Shown here one piece after another: positions 22,875 through 32,792 of a DNA stretch of 64,000 bases. A program made the position numbers and the translations under genes. Origin of the DNA: a virus; the IMG/VR virus record IMGVR_UViG_3300024518_000876, positions 39,500-103,499 of that record. One strand, written 5' to 3'. Position 1 is the first letter of the stretch; every line of letters begins with the position of its first letter. The notes beneath the pieces were generated by a model. That model searched no databases. It was not told where the DNA came from and worked only from the letters and a program-made list of their open reading frames with translations.

Positions 22875-24989
22875 ATGGCAGCACCAATAGATTGCAATAC
22901 ACTTGCACAAGTAGCATTAGAGCTACAAATGAAATTTGAAAACTGTACTGCTCTGAATGCAGATGATTTAGATCTTTTAGTAGATTTAATTATGTCTGTA
23001 GGTGAATGTATAACTGCAGGACAATTTAATCAAAATAATATTTTAGAACAAGTTAATTTAACTCCATACATAAATACAAATATTAAAACTGTTTCTGATA
23101 GAGTTAATGAATTACCTTTATTTACTATTAATGAAGATAGAATTTACTTTTTTAATAATCAAGAAATAGATGATAGCTCTGTAGAAAGTGAAGTATTATA
23201 CGCTTTTAAATTAGGTAAGGGTGTTTATGGAGTAGGTAGTCCTACAACTTTAACTGACTTAGATTTTATAAAACTATCTAGTGATGTACAAGGAGCATTA
23301 GCAACATTAATTACTAATATAGGATTTTCTGGGTTAGAAGTTTACAAAGGCTATAATACTGTTACAGCTAAACACGAAATTAAAAGAATAACTAATCCAC
23401 CTACAGGTGCATCTTTTTTATATAATAACCCGTTAGCACCTGATAACATCTCTCAAAGAGGATTAACTTCTACTGACTTAGATATAAATGAGTTAGATGG
23501 AATTGTACAGGTAGATACTTCTACAATAAATGAAAATGTAGGAGGTAAAGTTGAAGTTTACAAAGGGTACAGTAATAGTAATAAACATGAGTTTAGAACT
23601 TTAGAATCTACTGACAATAGTGTTGAAATAGTTAATGATTCTGACAAAATAGACTTTAAAGTTTACAACCCAGTAATTAACGTAGGGGCATTTAAAGTTT
23701 TAGACATAGGGGCAGGAAACGTAGGAGATACCTTTCAAGTAGCAGGTGATATAACAGCAGCAGAAATCACTCTTGTTGAAAATAGTAATCAAACAGAAGT
23801 ACTTGTTACTCTTAATAATCCAATGCTTAACTCTAATTATTTTGTAAGAGTACATTTTCAATCACTAGATACAAGTACTACATCTGATAGTGAAAGATTT
23901 AGTTATAAACCTATAACAAGAGATCATACAACAAATGCTTTTAAAATAGGATTAGCAAAAGAAAACAGTGTAGTAGGTACACAAGAATATTTAGTAGTTG
24001 TAGAAGTAGTACAAGGCTTTTTTGTATTTGGTACTCCACCTGCACGATTTCAAATAGCAGAAGGAGAATGTGATAATTTTGATCCAAACACAGTAGTATG
24101 GACAGATATATACACAGATGATGCACCTAACTTACAAAATGGAGATATAATATACACAGATGAGCTTGAAACAGTTCCTTTTGATGGACAAAACTTAAGT
24201 TATAGAATTAGACAAAATCCTAACGTAGGAAACCCTTTTATAATAGATGTAGAGTTTAGTGTAAGTAATTTAGGAGTAGTGACTTTACTAAGTAACTGTG
24301 GAGCACCTGCTGTACAATACCAAATTGCATCAGGTGACTGTAGTGATAACATTTTTTTACTTAATTGGTCAGACACTTATATCACAAGAAATGGGGTTCA
24401 ATTAACTAACGAACTACCTGAAGTAGGAGATATTGCATATACAGACGCAAGTCTTACTACACCTGTACCTAGTTATAGATTTTGTAGAATAAGAGTAGCT
24501 ACAACTATTGTAGGAAACCCAATTCCTGTATTTTTAACATTTGCCTATCAATTTAATACAGCTTTAGCAGGGGCAGGTGAAATAGCTCTTTCTACTGATT
24601 GTGGAACTATTACTCCACCAACAGGAACACTTGTTATAAACTCTAGTGTACCTGATGGCAGTGGTAACGGTACTATAGATGTAGACTTTGGAGAACCTAA
24701 TGAATTTTTAAATTTAAACTTTGGTCTTATATTTGATAATGTATTTAATTTTAACGCTTTGTCAATAACTGGAGCAGGATTAATTCTTAGTGGAGCTTTA
24801 ACAGAACAAAATAATACAGAGTCAGGAACAATACAGTTAGATTCAAATGGAGAAGCAACTTTAATTTACAATGGGCAACCTACTAATTTAAGTGGAGTAG
24901 GATGTAGTGTGCTTATAACTTCTAGAACTTCTACTCAACCTGTTCCTACAAATGGAGATCAACAGACAATAATAAACTTTAATAACTAA
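22875..24989 (+). CDS. large fibre/decoration protein A (704 aa)
   Basis: The first 150 residues (from PIDCNTLAQ) are homologous to residues 38-180 of the next protein: both have the DLDLLVD motif, a Cys after it, and a KxGKGVYG/KPGKGIYG block. This is probably the particle-anchoring module. A duplicated module of about 88 residues lies at about 390-478 and 478-575, each starting with FQIA-G-C or YQIA-G-C and ending in an S-x-C-G turn. The C-terminus is another beta domain. Likely exposed on the particle and involved in attachment. Confidence 0.7.
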   Translation: MAAPIDCNTLAQVALELQMKFENCTALNADDLDLLVDLIMSVGECITAGQFNQNNILEQVNLTPYINTNIKTVSDRVNELPLFTINEDRIYFFNNQEIDDSSVESEVLYAFKLGKGVYGVGSPTTLTDLDFIKLSSDVQGALATLITNIGFSGLEVYKGYNTVTAKHEIKRITNPPTGASFLYNNPLAPDNISQRGLTSTDLDINELDGIVQVDTSTINENVGGKVEVYKGYSNSNKHEFRTLESTDNSVEIVNDSDKIDFKVYNPVINVGAFKVLDIGAGNVGDTFQVAGDITAAEITLVENSNQTEVLVTLNNPMLNSNYFVRVHFQSLDTSTTSDSERFSYKPITRDHTTNAFKIGLAKENSVVGTQEYLVVVEVVQGFFVFGTPPARFQIAEGECDNFDPNTVVWTDIYTDDAPNLQNGDIIYTDELETVPFDGQNLSYRIRQNPNVGNPFIIDVEFSVSNLGVVTLLSNCGAPAVQYQIASGDCSDNIFLLNWSDTYITRNGVQLTNELPEVGDIAYTDASLTTPVPSYRFCRIRVATTIVGNPIPVFLTFAYQFNTALAGAGEIALSTDCGTITPPTGTLVINSSVPDGSGNGTIDVDFGEPNEFLNLNFGLIFDNVFNFNALSITGAGLILSGALTEQNNTESGTIQLDSNGEATLIYNGQPTNLSGVGCSVLITSRTSTQPVPTNGDQQTIINFNN

Positions 24990-24990
24990 T

Positions 24991-27297
24991 ATGTGTAATA
25001 ATAATTGTAATGGAAATTGTAACTGTAATAATAGTTACAATTTTTCAAGTGCGTGTAACCCTTGTGCAAACGGGGGTACTACACCGCCAGATACTCCAAA
25101 TCTTTTAGACTGTAATACATTAGAAGATACTATGGAAACTTTGAAACGTAAATTTAAATCTTGTGCAGTGCTAGAAGCTGCAGATTTAGACTTATTAGTA
25201 GATGTTATTTATTCTGTAAAAGAATGTCCAAATCAATCTGAAGAATTGTTAAATAATATAGTTATTAACTTCTCATTACCAGATGTTACGGATGAGTTAG
25301 AAATAACTTCACAAATTAATATTTTACCTACTTTTGAAGTAGATGAAACTAATATTGCTTTTTTTAATGTAAAAGTAGGAGATGTAGAGTCTGTGTATGT
25401 ATTAAAACCTGGAAAAGGTATTTATGGCTTATCTGGAGATGTTTTATTATCTCCCGGAGATGTTTACAAAATATCGGGACAAGCTCAAGCAACTAACACT
25501 GTAGAAGGCACTTGGCAAGAATTAGAAGCCCTTAGAAGTAACAATGAACTTATCATTGGTAATACGTACATTTTAACAGACTATCAAACTCAATATATTA
25601 TTGAAGGTACTGATAGTGCGGATAAAGAAGATATACTAGAAGTAACAGGTACTGCGTCAGGGTATGCTAGGTTTGACTGTGTAGATGAAAGTATAATAAA
25701 TAGTAATGGTGACACTGCTTTTGTTGAAGAACTTCCTGTAGGTTACACAGGACCATTAGTTGTTGGAGATTTACTTACTGTAAACGCATATTTTAACTGT
25801 GCTTTTATTAGGTTTACCCCTAGTTTAACTACTACCGGTGTAAAAATAAAAGTTGTACAGGCTAGATACCCAAATGTACCTACTGATACTTTATTATTAG
25901 ATGATTTTGGGAAACCAATATTAAAACCCGGAGGAGTACTAAATACAGATGTACATGATGGTACGCCTTATTTAAAAATGAGTGCGGTAGATAACCCTAT
26001 TGTTCCTACAGAAAGAATAGCTTTAAAGGCTATAAACTCAAATACTTTTTCTATAGATGCAGAGAGCCTTACTTATGTAGGGGACACTTTAAAATATGAT
26101 TTTGAAGATATAAATTTAGAAGATGGTAATGGTAATTCAACAGGTCTTTTTAGGAGAGGGTTTATTAATAAAAGAACTAATTTAGAAGATACGGTTTCTG
26201 TAGATAAAGATTGGAGAGTACAAAGATACAGAAGATATAAAATAGATCAAGCTAATTTTAATTTAATATCTCATCAGCAAAGTCAAAGTGGAGGTTCTGT
26301 TGCTTTATATAACTATAATAGCAATAATAGTTTTGCACCTGCGAACACAATAAATGAAGAACATAAATATATAGCTAGATTTCCTTTTGAGTTAGGTTAT
26401 TACATAGATTTTACAAAAATAAATGACAATCCATTTTTAAGTGGAGGTCCAGGTTTAAATCCTTCAACAGGACTTAATTTTCCTTCAGGAGCAAATGTTA
26501 AAGTAGATTTAGAAATACCTTTTGCAGACTTACAAGAATGTAAAGACTTTTTTATATTTCCAATAGAGAATAATGATAAGACATTACTTACTACTAAATT
26601 TAAAGTAGGTAACTTAGAGAATACAATTTTTAGATTAAACTCTCAAACTTTTGGTAATACTGAACCTATTTTTGTTGAAGTAGTTAAAAGACTTTCTAAC
26701 TCTTCTATGATGTCAGGAACTAATGTAGTAGCAAGTATAAGTAATTTAGATAAAATAATTACTTTAGATAGGTATTATGTTATCCATAATAGCTCTACAG
26801 ATATGGTAGGGTTTACATCTTTTGCTTATGGGAGTATACAAAACAATGGTGTTATTCAAGATGTTTTTATAGGGTCGGATGCAAACTCCAGTACGCCTTT
26901 AAATGTTTTTAACGAAACAAAAATTACTCAAGGAGCAGAATTATTTTATACGATGATAGGGGGTAAAAGACCACAAAACTTTGAAATAAAAGCTAAGATG
27001 TCTCATTGTCTTATACGTATGGAAAATTCTTTATCAACTGTTATAGATGGTTTAATGTTCTTGACTACTTTTGTTTCTAATAACGCAACTAATACGGTAA
27101 ACTCAGGATATACGGTAACTTTAAATACTTACGCACAGCAAATACCTGGAAAAGGAGATAATGGATTTCAATATGTATTTAACTTACTTCCTAGCAATGC
27201 TTTTTTAAATAATGATAATTTTAATAAAGAAATTGTTTATAATAATGTAGATGCAAATCAAAACATAAGTTTAATAACAGAAGTAATACCAACATAA
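24991..27297 (+). CDS. large fibre/receptor-binding protein B (768 aa)
   Basis: The N-terminal 28 residues are an unusual Asn/Cys-rich tract (seven Cys, mostly Asn otherwise). Residues about 38-180 are homologous to the start of protein A (DCNTLE, DLDLLVDVIYSV, KPGKGIYG). The rest is unrelated to A and beta-rich, with a TYILTDYQTQYII-type strand at about 185-200 reminiscent of phage fibre heads. Shared base and different tip suggest alternative receptor-binding or decoration fibres on the same attachment site. Confidence 0.7.
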   Translation: MCNNNCNGNCNCNNSYNFSSACNPCANGGTTPPDTPNLLDCNTLEDTMETLKRKFKSCAVLEAADLDLLVDVIYSVKECPNQSEELLNNIVINFSLPDVTDELEITSQINILPTFEVDETNIAFFNVKVGDVESVYVLKPGKGIYGLSGDVLLSPGDVYKISGQAQATNTVEGTWQELEALRSNNELIIGNTYILTDYQTQYIIEGTDSADKEDILEVTGTASGYARFDCVDESIINSNGDTAFVEELPVGYTGPLVVGDLLTVNAYFNCAFIRFTPSLTTTGVKIKVVQARYPNVPTDTLLLDDFGKPILKPGGVLNTDVHDGTPYLKMSAVDNPIVPTERIALKAINSNTFSIDAESLTYVGDTLKYDFEDINLEDGNGNSTGLFRRGFINKRTNLEDTVSVDKDWRVQRYRRYKIDQANFNLISHQQSQSGGSVALYNYNSNNSFAPANTINEEHKYIARFPFELGYYIDFTKINDNPFLSGGPGLNPSTGLNFPSGANVKVDLEIPFADLQECKDFFIFPIENNDKTLLTTKFKVGNLENTIFRLNSQTFGNTEPIFVEVVKRLSNSSMMSGTNVVASISNLDKIITLDRYYVIHNSSTDMVGFTSFAYGSIQNNGVIQDVFIGSDANSSTPLNVFNETKITQGAELFYTMIGGKRPQNFEIKAKMSHCLIRMENSLSTVIDGLMFLTTFVSNNATNTVNSGYTVTLNTYAQQIPGKGDNGFQYVFNLLPSNAFLNNDNFNKEIVYNNVDANQNISLITEVIPT

Positions 27298-27298
27298 T

Positions 27299-27967
27299 AT
27301 GGCACTAGAAAAATTATACAATGTAACGTATCAAGGCAATCTAGCAGACTTACCAGCTACTCTTCCAGGAGGGAGTCTTTTTATAGCTAAAGATACTAAA
27401 GATGCGTATGGATATGATGAAAATAACTTACCTTTTTTAATAAATGATGAAGAATGTAATTGTCAAAATGAAATAGATGATTTATCTGCACAAATTTCTG
27501 AAGGGTTTAACGCTACGAATCAATCAATAGCAATCTTACAACAAGATTATTCACAGACTAAGAATAGAGCTGCAGGAATAAGAGAAGCTAATGGGAACTT
27601 TAGACAACCTATGTTTACTAGGGGGGACCAGTCTTATGGGGTTGAGTATGCTTTTGGTGGAGATGTTTTTACTAGGAGGTATGAAATTACACTTACAGGT
27701 ACACAAGTTCAAACTATTACAGAACCTTTTAACTTTACTTTTACTAATATACTAGAAGTAAAGGTACCTAAAATTTTAGATGCTGGAGGAGTTTCAGTTT
27801 ACGACTCTATATTAAGTTTTGAAAGAGCACTTGGAATTGCTGCAAAAGTTAAAATTACTTTGTCAGTGTTAACTCAAAAAGCACCAGGAATAGTAATTAA
27901 TAGTGATGGAGTTAGTAACTATAGTGGAGAAAAGTTATATGTAGATGTCTTCTATACTAAACCATAA
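27299..27967 (+). CDS. fibre-associated protein (222 aa)
   Basis: The first 50 residues (LPGGSLFIAKDTKDAYGYDE) resemble the short N-terminal tethers seen in fibres of Bacteroidota phages. A small Cys pair (ECNC) and a coiled-coil stretch (about residues 55-85) follow, then a beta-rich tip. It overlaps the methyltransferase-like gene by 23 nt. Likely a small trimeric fibre or a fibre adaptor. Confidence 0.6.
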   Translation: MALEKLYNVTYQGNLADLPATLPGGSLFIAKDTKDAYGYDENNLPFLINDEECNCQNEIDDLSAQISEGFNATNQSIAILQQDYSQTKNRAAGIREANGNFRQPMFTRGDQSYGVEYAFGGDVFTRRYEITLTGTQVQTITEPFNFTFTNILEVKVPKILDAGGVSVYDSILSFERALGIAAKVKITLSVLTQKAPGIVINSDGVSNYSGEKLYVDVFYTKP

Positions 27968-28331
27968 AGATAAGTTTGTTAAATTTTACTTATCTTACCA
28001 TAATGTAGATATTAATAAACTTAAAGGAGATGTCTTGTATTTAGGTATGGGAACTGCATATTGTGCAAGACATCAACCTAATTTAGTTACTAGTACTACA
28101 TTTGTAGAATTAGATAAAGAAGTTATAAAAGCTTCACATAAAAATAAAGATTGGGTAGTACATAATGAAGATATATATAGATTTAAAACAGATAAAAAGT
28201 TTGATTATATATTTATAAATATATTTTATCAGTGGACCCCTAAAGAAGAGTTACAAGAGTTAATAAACAAGTACAGTAGTAATCTAAAAACTAAAGGAGA
28301 GTTTCTGTACCTCAATAAATTATTTAATTAA
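27945..28331 (+). CDS. SAM-dependent methyltransferase/spermidine-synthase-like protein (128 aa)
   Basis: A short Rossmann-like protein: DVLYLGMGTAYCA at about residues 28-40 fits the glycine-rich SAM-binding loop, TTFVELDKEVI at about 49-59 supplies the acidic residue after strand 2, NEDIYRF at about 73-79 resembles the third motif, and DYIFINIFYQW at about 85-95 the fourth. At 128 residues it lacks the C-terminal part of full methyltransferases. It lies among fibre genes, so fibre or surface modification is possible, but catalysis is unproven. Confidence 0.6.
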   Translation: MSSILNHKDKFVKFYLSYHNVDINKLKGDVLYLGMGTAYCARHQPNLVTSTTFVELDKEVIKASHKNKDWVVHNEDIYRFKTDKKFDYIFINIFYQWTPKEELQELINKYSSNLKTKGEFLYLNKLFN

Positions 28332-28333
28332 TT

Positions 28334-28771
28334 ATGGCAAAAATAATAAGTACAAAAAAATTAAAGTATGATGCTAGAGACACTAGTAAAGAAGGAATTA
28401 TTGAATTAGAAGTAGTAGGCTTTAAATATCTATTAAATAATCAATACTTAGTAACTATTAGAGACACAGTAATTACAGAAGAGATTATAACTATTCCTGC
28501 GCAACCTTCTTTAAGTGGGATACCAGGTGAACCGGATATACCTAGTTATACTGAGACTAAAGAAGTACGTACTGCAATAAAATTAAGAGATAAGCTTTAT
28601 AACAAATTAGAAATAGATCAGTTATTTAGTTCACTCAATAAAAGTATAGAACAAAATGATTCTTTTACTGAAAAGTTTGAACTGTTAATAAAAGAGTCTA
28701 TATTAGTAATCACACAACTAGATCCAATATACGGAAGTACTTCTTCTGATTGGGAAATTAAAAATATATAA
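28334..28771 (+). CDS. hypothetical protein of the fibre cluster (145 aa)
   Basis: A 145-residue protein with a beta-rich N-terminal half, a Pro/Gly-rich linker (PSLSGIPGEPDIPSYTE, about residues 58-74), and a helical coiled-coil C-terminal half. The linker suggests a flexible hinge between two domains. Probably a small virion or fibre-base component. Confidence 0.55.
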   Translation: MAKIISTKKLKYDARDTSKEGIIELEVVGFKYLLNNQYLVTIRDTVITEEIITIPAQPSLSGIPGEPDIPSYTETKEVRTAIKLRDKLYNKLEIDQLFSSLNKSIEQNDSFTEKFELLIKESILVITQLDPIYGSTSSDWEIKNI

Positions 28772-28773
28772 AT

Positions 28774-29628
28774 ATGTATACAATAGTAGCATCTTCTTCT
28801 GGTAAAGGTTTTGTATTAAATAATGCAGCTCCACGAAGTAAAAGTGACCAATATGAGATAATAAAACAAGGTAATAAATTAGGAATAAGAGAATTAGTGT
28901 CTAATGAGTTCTTAGCATCTCCTTTACTGTTTTCAGAATGGAATAATGGAGCTTTTGCAGATATACAAGCGGCTTTAGATGCACTAGAATCTTTAATATT
29001 TCCAGATCCTTCAGGTGGCGGTGGAAGTGGAGGAGATGCTTCGGCTGCTAATCAGTTAACTCAAATTGCAGAATTACAAGAATTAGTCACATTAATGACT
29101 GATTTATATGCAGAGCAGAGAGTTGATTTTGAATTAAAAGCAGTAGAGGATAGTAATGGAGACGTATTTTTATTAAGAATTACATTTAATGAGTTAACTG
29201 GTACTTATGGCATTGACTACATAGATGCACAAGGTAATCCTGCTACACCTGTAGGAACTACTAGTTTTTTAAATCCTAATGCTATTTTAGTAACTTTAAA
29301 TGATAATATTTTACAACTAACAGATGTAGTGGATTTATTAACTGGAAGTTTGTACACTAGTGGTTCAGTACTTAGTACTAATGATACTTTTACTAGAGTA
29401 CAAGATAAAATAGTAGATTTAACATCTCTAAATGAGTTTAAAGAAATTACTTTAATATTTCATGGGGCAGGTGGAGTCTATAATGGTATTAATGTATATG
29501 ATGGTAGAGTTTACACTTTTAAAGTAGAAAATGGTTTTATATTAAATAATGATATAGTTACTATTCCTACAACTACAAGTCCAGTAACAGGTTTACTTGG
29601 AATAGAAATAATGTATTTAGGAAAATAA
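28774..29628 (+). CDS. fibre protein with glycine-rich hinge (284 aa)
   Basis: A 284-residue protein with a helical start, a Gly/Ser hinge (GGGGSGGDASAAN, about residues 83-95), a coiled-coil segment (about 96-125) and a beta-rich C-terminus. The hinge/coiled-coil/beta order is typical of trimeric phage fibres. Its exact place on the virion is unknown. Confidence 0.6.
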   Translation: MYTIVASSSGKGFVLNNAAPRSKSDQYEIIKQGNKLGIRELVSNEFLASPLLFSEWNNGAFADIQAALDALESLIFPDPSGGGGSGGDASAANQLTQIAELQELVTLMTDLYAEQRVDFELKAVEDSNGDVFLLRITFNELTGTYGIDYIDAQGNPATPVGTTSFLNPNAILVTLNDNILQLTDVVDLLTGSLYTSGSVLSTNDTFTRVQDKIVDLTSLNEFKEITLIFHGAGGVYNGINVYDGRVYTFKVENGFILNNDIVTIPTTTSPVTGLLGIEIMYLGK

Positions 29629-29632
29629 TATT

Positions 29633-31387
29633 ATGAATAGATTTTTAAGAATATTTACTGACGCTCTTTCTGTATTTTTTAACAATACAGGAAGTAGCTT
29701 TAGTACTAATAATATACAAGACGTTATAACTGAAATAGATACTATATTACAAAGTAAGGCAGATGTAGGTAGTAATGTTAGTGATTTTAATAATGATGCA
29801 GGTTATATAACACTAGCAGATGTCCCTTCAAGTAATGACGTACAATCAATTACTGGGGACGGAGTAGATAACACAGATCCACAAAATCCTATATTATCTT
29901 TTCCTAATGCGGATCAAGTAGATGACAGTTCAACAGTTAAAAAGTTTATAACACAAGCTGAATTAAATTTAATTGTTACTAATACTAATAACATAGTACA
30001 AAATACTACTGATATTCAAGATGCAGAAGTTATTATAACTCAAAATACTAATGATATATTAAATAATTCTTCTGATATTCAAGATTTGCAATCTAATAAA
30101 GGAGACATGTTTAAAGCCATATATGATACTAATGATGAAGGTATTGTAGATAAAGCACAAAGTATAGTTTATAAGGCTCAACTTAATCAAGCAGTAGTAA
30201 AAGGTAATCTTGTTTACGCAATAGATAGGAATCTTGCGACTGGTAATCCAATAGTAGGGTTAGCAGATAATACCGTAAGTTTTGCAGATAAAACTGTAGG
30301 AATGGCTGTAACAAATGGAGTACCAGGGCAAGTAATTGAAATACTTAAAAATGGAGTTATTGAAAGTATAGATACTTCTTTATTCGCGGTAGGTGAAACT
30401 GTATTTTTATCAACTTTTGGAACATTTGATCAAATAAGTAATATAACTAGTGGCTCATTTACACCTATAGGGTTTGTAATAAAGAGTAATTTTACTAACG
30501 GAAGTTTAATTGTAGACACTAGTGCAACAGAAAGTATAAATACAAACAACACTCTTAACGAGTCTACTGTTACAGGTAGGACAGTTACAGATGCATTAGA
30601 TAATTTAAACTCTAGTCCAAATGGAGTACAGTCTGTTACAGGAGATGGTGTAAATAATGTTGACCCATTAAATCCGGTATTAACTTTTCCAGATGCAGAT
30701 GAAGTAGATGATACTACTACTGTTAATAAATTTGTTAGTTTAGCTGAAAGACAGTTAATACAGACTAACGCAACCACTATTAACTCAAATACTTCTAGGA
30801 TTAGTACGTTAGAACAGGAGGTATTAGATTTAGACGCAAATAAGGTAGAAAGTGTAACAGGTACTAGAGTAGATAATTCAGACCCTTTAAATCCTATTAT
30901 TAATTTACCAAAATATGTATCTTTACAGGCAGGTTTAACTAGACCTGGGCAAAGTACAATACCTTTAGCAAATCAACAAGCTAATACGTACGAAGAGTAT
31001 TTAAAATTAGATTATCCTTGTACTATTACAGATAATTATTTTATATCTATAGCTTTTCAATGGTCTTCAAATGTAAGTAATACCAATACCTTATTTAGAT
31101 TAGCATTAACAGATGGCACAGTGACTCAGTTTCAAGAAGTTAGAATTGAATCAAAAGATACTGGAGGTACAGGTGAAGTAGTGAATGTTATTGAGAATGG
31201 ATTAATAGTAGGAAATGTTAACACAGGTACAGATATACGAGAACAAGAATATTTCCCTGTAGATGTGATATTAGACGCAGGAAAAATATACTCAGTATCA
31301 CTAGAGTTTGCTCACGAAAGTACAGGGTCAGAGGTTACAGTGTACAGTGCCACAATACGATTAGAACAAAAAACACAAAACCCATAA
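29633..31387 (+). CDS. repeat-containing tail/head fibre protein (584 aa)
   Basis: Three copies of a fibre repeat are visible: VQSITGDGVDNTDPQNP at about residues 70-86, VQSVTGDGVNNVDPLNP at about 331-347, and a shorter VTGTRVDNSDPLNP at about 407. The first two are followed by D-D-S/T-S/T-T-V-x-K-F and a coiled-coil Asn/Thr/Ile segment. The last 130 residues are a beta-rich tip. This is typical of elongated trimeric fibres, and the tip would contact the host surface. Confidence 0.7.
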   Translation: MNRFLRIFTDALSVFFNNTGSSFSTNNIQDVITEIDTILQSKADVGSNVSDFNNDAGYITLADVPSSNDVQSITGDGVDNTDPQNPILSFPNADQVDDSSTVKKFITQAELNLIVTNTNNIVQNTTDIQDAEVIITQNTNDILNNSSDIQDLQSNKGDMFKAIYDTNDEGIVDKAQSIVYKAQLNQAVVKGNLVYAIDRNLATGNPIVGLADNTVSFADKTVGMAVTNGVPGQVIEILKNGVIESIDTSLFAVGETVFLSTFGTFDQISNITSGSFTPIGFVIKSNFTNGSLIVDTSATESINTNNTLNESTVTGRTVTDALDNLNSSPNGVQSVTGDGVNNVDPLNPVLTFPDADEVDDTTTVNKFVSLAERQLIQTNATTINSNTSRISTLEQEVLDLDANKVESVTGTRVDNSDPLNPIINLPKYVSLQAGLTRPGQSTIPLANQQANTYEEYLKLDYPCTITDNYFISIAFQWSSNVSNTNTLFRLALTDGTVTQFQEVRIESKDTGGTGEVVNVIENGLIVGNVNTGTDIREQEYFPVDVILDAGKIYSVSLEFAHESTGSEVTVYSATIRLEQKTQNP

Positions 31388-31389
31388 AT

Positions 31390-31842
31390 ATGAAAATTTT
31401 TAGATATAAAAAGTATGACTTTGAAAGAGGTTTACTACCATTAGGGTACGAAAATAAACCAAAAGAAGTATACGCATTAGAAGCACCAGATGATGATTAT
31501 GAATTAGTAACTGATCAAACTTATTTAGATAATTTTGTAGCAGAAAAGTATGAAATAAATGAATCAGAGGGCAGGAAATATAAAAATTTACTTAGTGCAA
31601 AAATTAGTAACTTAACGTCTATGGGAATTATAAGTGTAACAGAAGCAGAAACTTACGGAAAACTTACTGCAAAAGTTAGAGCTTTTTTAACAGAAGGGTA
31701 TTGGCATAGCGCGTACTATGAACACATTAAAATAATACCAGACTTTACTTTAGAGGCATTACATTTAGAAATAAAGACTTATATAAAAGAATATGTAAAC
31801 GCTAAATACCCTTCACAATTTAATATAAGTGATGGAAGCTAG
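31390..31842 (+). CDS. hypothetical protein, possible fibre-tip or fibre chaperone (150 aa)
   Basis: A 150-residue soluble protein with an acidic aromatic N-terminal part and a helical C-terminal half (about residues 65-140). It directly follows the repeat-containing fibre gene, a usual site for fibre-assembly chaperones or tail-fibre accessory proteins. No specific family recognised. Confidence 0.55.
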   Translation: MKIFRYKKYDFERGLLPLGYENKPKEVYALEAPDDDYELVTDQTYLDNFVAEKYEINESEGRKYKNLLSAKISNLTSMGIISVTEAETYGKLTAKVRAFLTEGYWHSAYYEHIKIIPDFTLEALHLEIKTYIKEYVNAKYPSQFNISDGS

Positions 31843-32059
31843 TGATTTAAAAGTTGAATTTGCTAAATTAATTATGAAACATGGTGCAGCACTAACTTTA
31901 GCCGTAGCCATAATTATACTATTACAAGTAAAAGAAGCAAACCAAGATAAGATATATTTAGATACAATCCATTTACTTCGTGAAGATAAAGAAAGGCTTC
32001 ACAATGAGAATAAAGAATTACAAGAAAAATTAATAGATAGTTATAAACATAAAAATTAA
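31832..32059 (+). CDS. membrane-anchored coiled-coil protein (75 aa), spanin/holin-like
   Basis: One membrane segment at about residues 17-37 (HGAALTLAVAIIILL), then a charged coiled coil to the C-terminus. It precedes the lysis-type genes. The architecture fits an inner-membrane spanin or an Rz-like accessory, but no outer-membrane partner was identified. The ATG at 31832 is preferred over the GTG at 31829; it overlaps the previous gene by 11 nt. Confidence 0.55.
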   Translation: MEASDLKVEFAKLIMKHGAALTLAVAIIILLQVKEANQDKIYLDTIHLLREDKERLHNENKELQEKLIDSYKHKN

Positions 32060-32067
32060 TTATAAGA

Positions 32068-32364
32068 ATGAATACATTAAATGATTTTATTTCATTGGGG
32101 TCTTTAGCCACCATAATTGGAGTTTTAATAAAAGGGTATAATTTTACACAAAAACAAGCTAGAGAGGATGAGTCTATAAAAAACAGATTAGCAAATTTAG
32201 AACTTATGAAGACAGAGTTAAAAGAGGATTTGAAAGATTTTAAATTAAAGTATGATTCAGAAAATAGGTTAATATTTGATAAAATGGATAAAAACTCAGA
32301 AGCTATAAATAATAAAATTGATGAGTTAAAAGATTTATTATTTAACCTAGTAAAAGATAAGTAA
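32068..32364 (+). CDS. second membrane-anchored coiled-coil protein (98 aa)
   Basis: A short N-terminal hydrophobic stretch (about residues 8-24) is followed by a charged coiled coil to the end. Similar architecture to the preceding protein, although the sequences do not look closely related. It could be a lysis accessory or membrane scaffold. Its stop overlaps the DUF1353 gene start by one base. Confidence 0.55.
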   Translation: MNTLNDFISLGSLATIIGVLIKGYNFTQKQAREDESIKNRLANLELMKTELKEDLKDFKLKYDSENRLIFDKMDKNSEAINNKIDELKDLLFNLVKDK

Positions 32365-32792
32365 TGATATACACTTTAAATAATATAAGAAGGGAATGTA
32401 AAAAACAGTACCCTCTATTAGATAGGCAGATTTTTGAACCTGAAAATAAATGGGATACATATATAATAGAAAAAGCTTTAACTTTTAAATTATCTAATGG
32501 GGATTTACTAGCAATAGAAAAAGGATTTATATGGGATAAAAGCTCTGTACCAAAATTATTGCATTGGTTATTTGCCCCTACTGGTAAATTTGAAATAGCT
32601 GCACTTATACACGATAAAATATATAAAGATTTAAAAGAAAAGTATTCTAGAGAGTTTGCAGATAAAGAAATGTACAAATGGTCAAAAGCCTTACAAGGAA
32701 CTAGAAAAGCTAGTTTTAGAAACTTTGATAACAAATTTAGATATAAGGGTGTTAGAGTTGTTGGATGGTTAGCTTGGCAAGATATAATATAA
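32364..32792 (+). CDS. DUF1353 family protein (142 aa)
   Basis: The centre shows the family's hallmark block: GFIWDKSSVPKLLHWLF at about residues 56-72, then AALIHDKIYKDL at about 79-90. DUF1353 proteins occur in phage lysis or tail regions across many groups; their role is not established. The conserved W-D-x-S-S-V-P and I-H-D motifs suggest an enzyme or metal site, but this is unproven. It lies in the lysis cassette. Confidence 0.85.
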   Translation: MIYTLNNIRRECKKQYPLLDRQIFEPENKWDTYIIEKALTFKLSNGDLLAIEKGFIWDKSSVPKLLHWLFAPTGKFEIAALIHDKIYKDLKEKYSREFADKEMYKWSKALQGTRKASFRNFDNKFRYKGVRVVGWLAWQDII

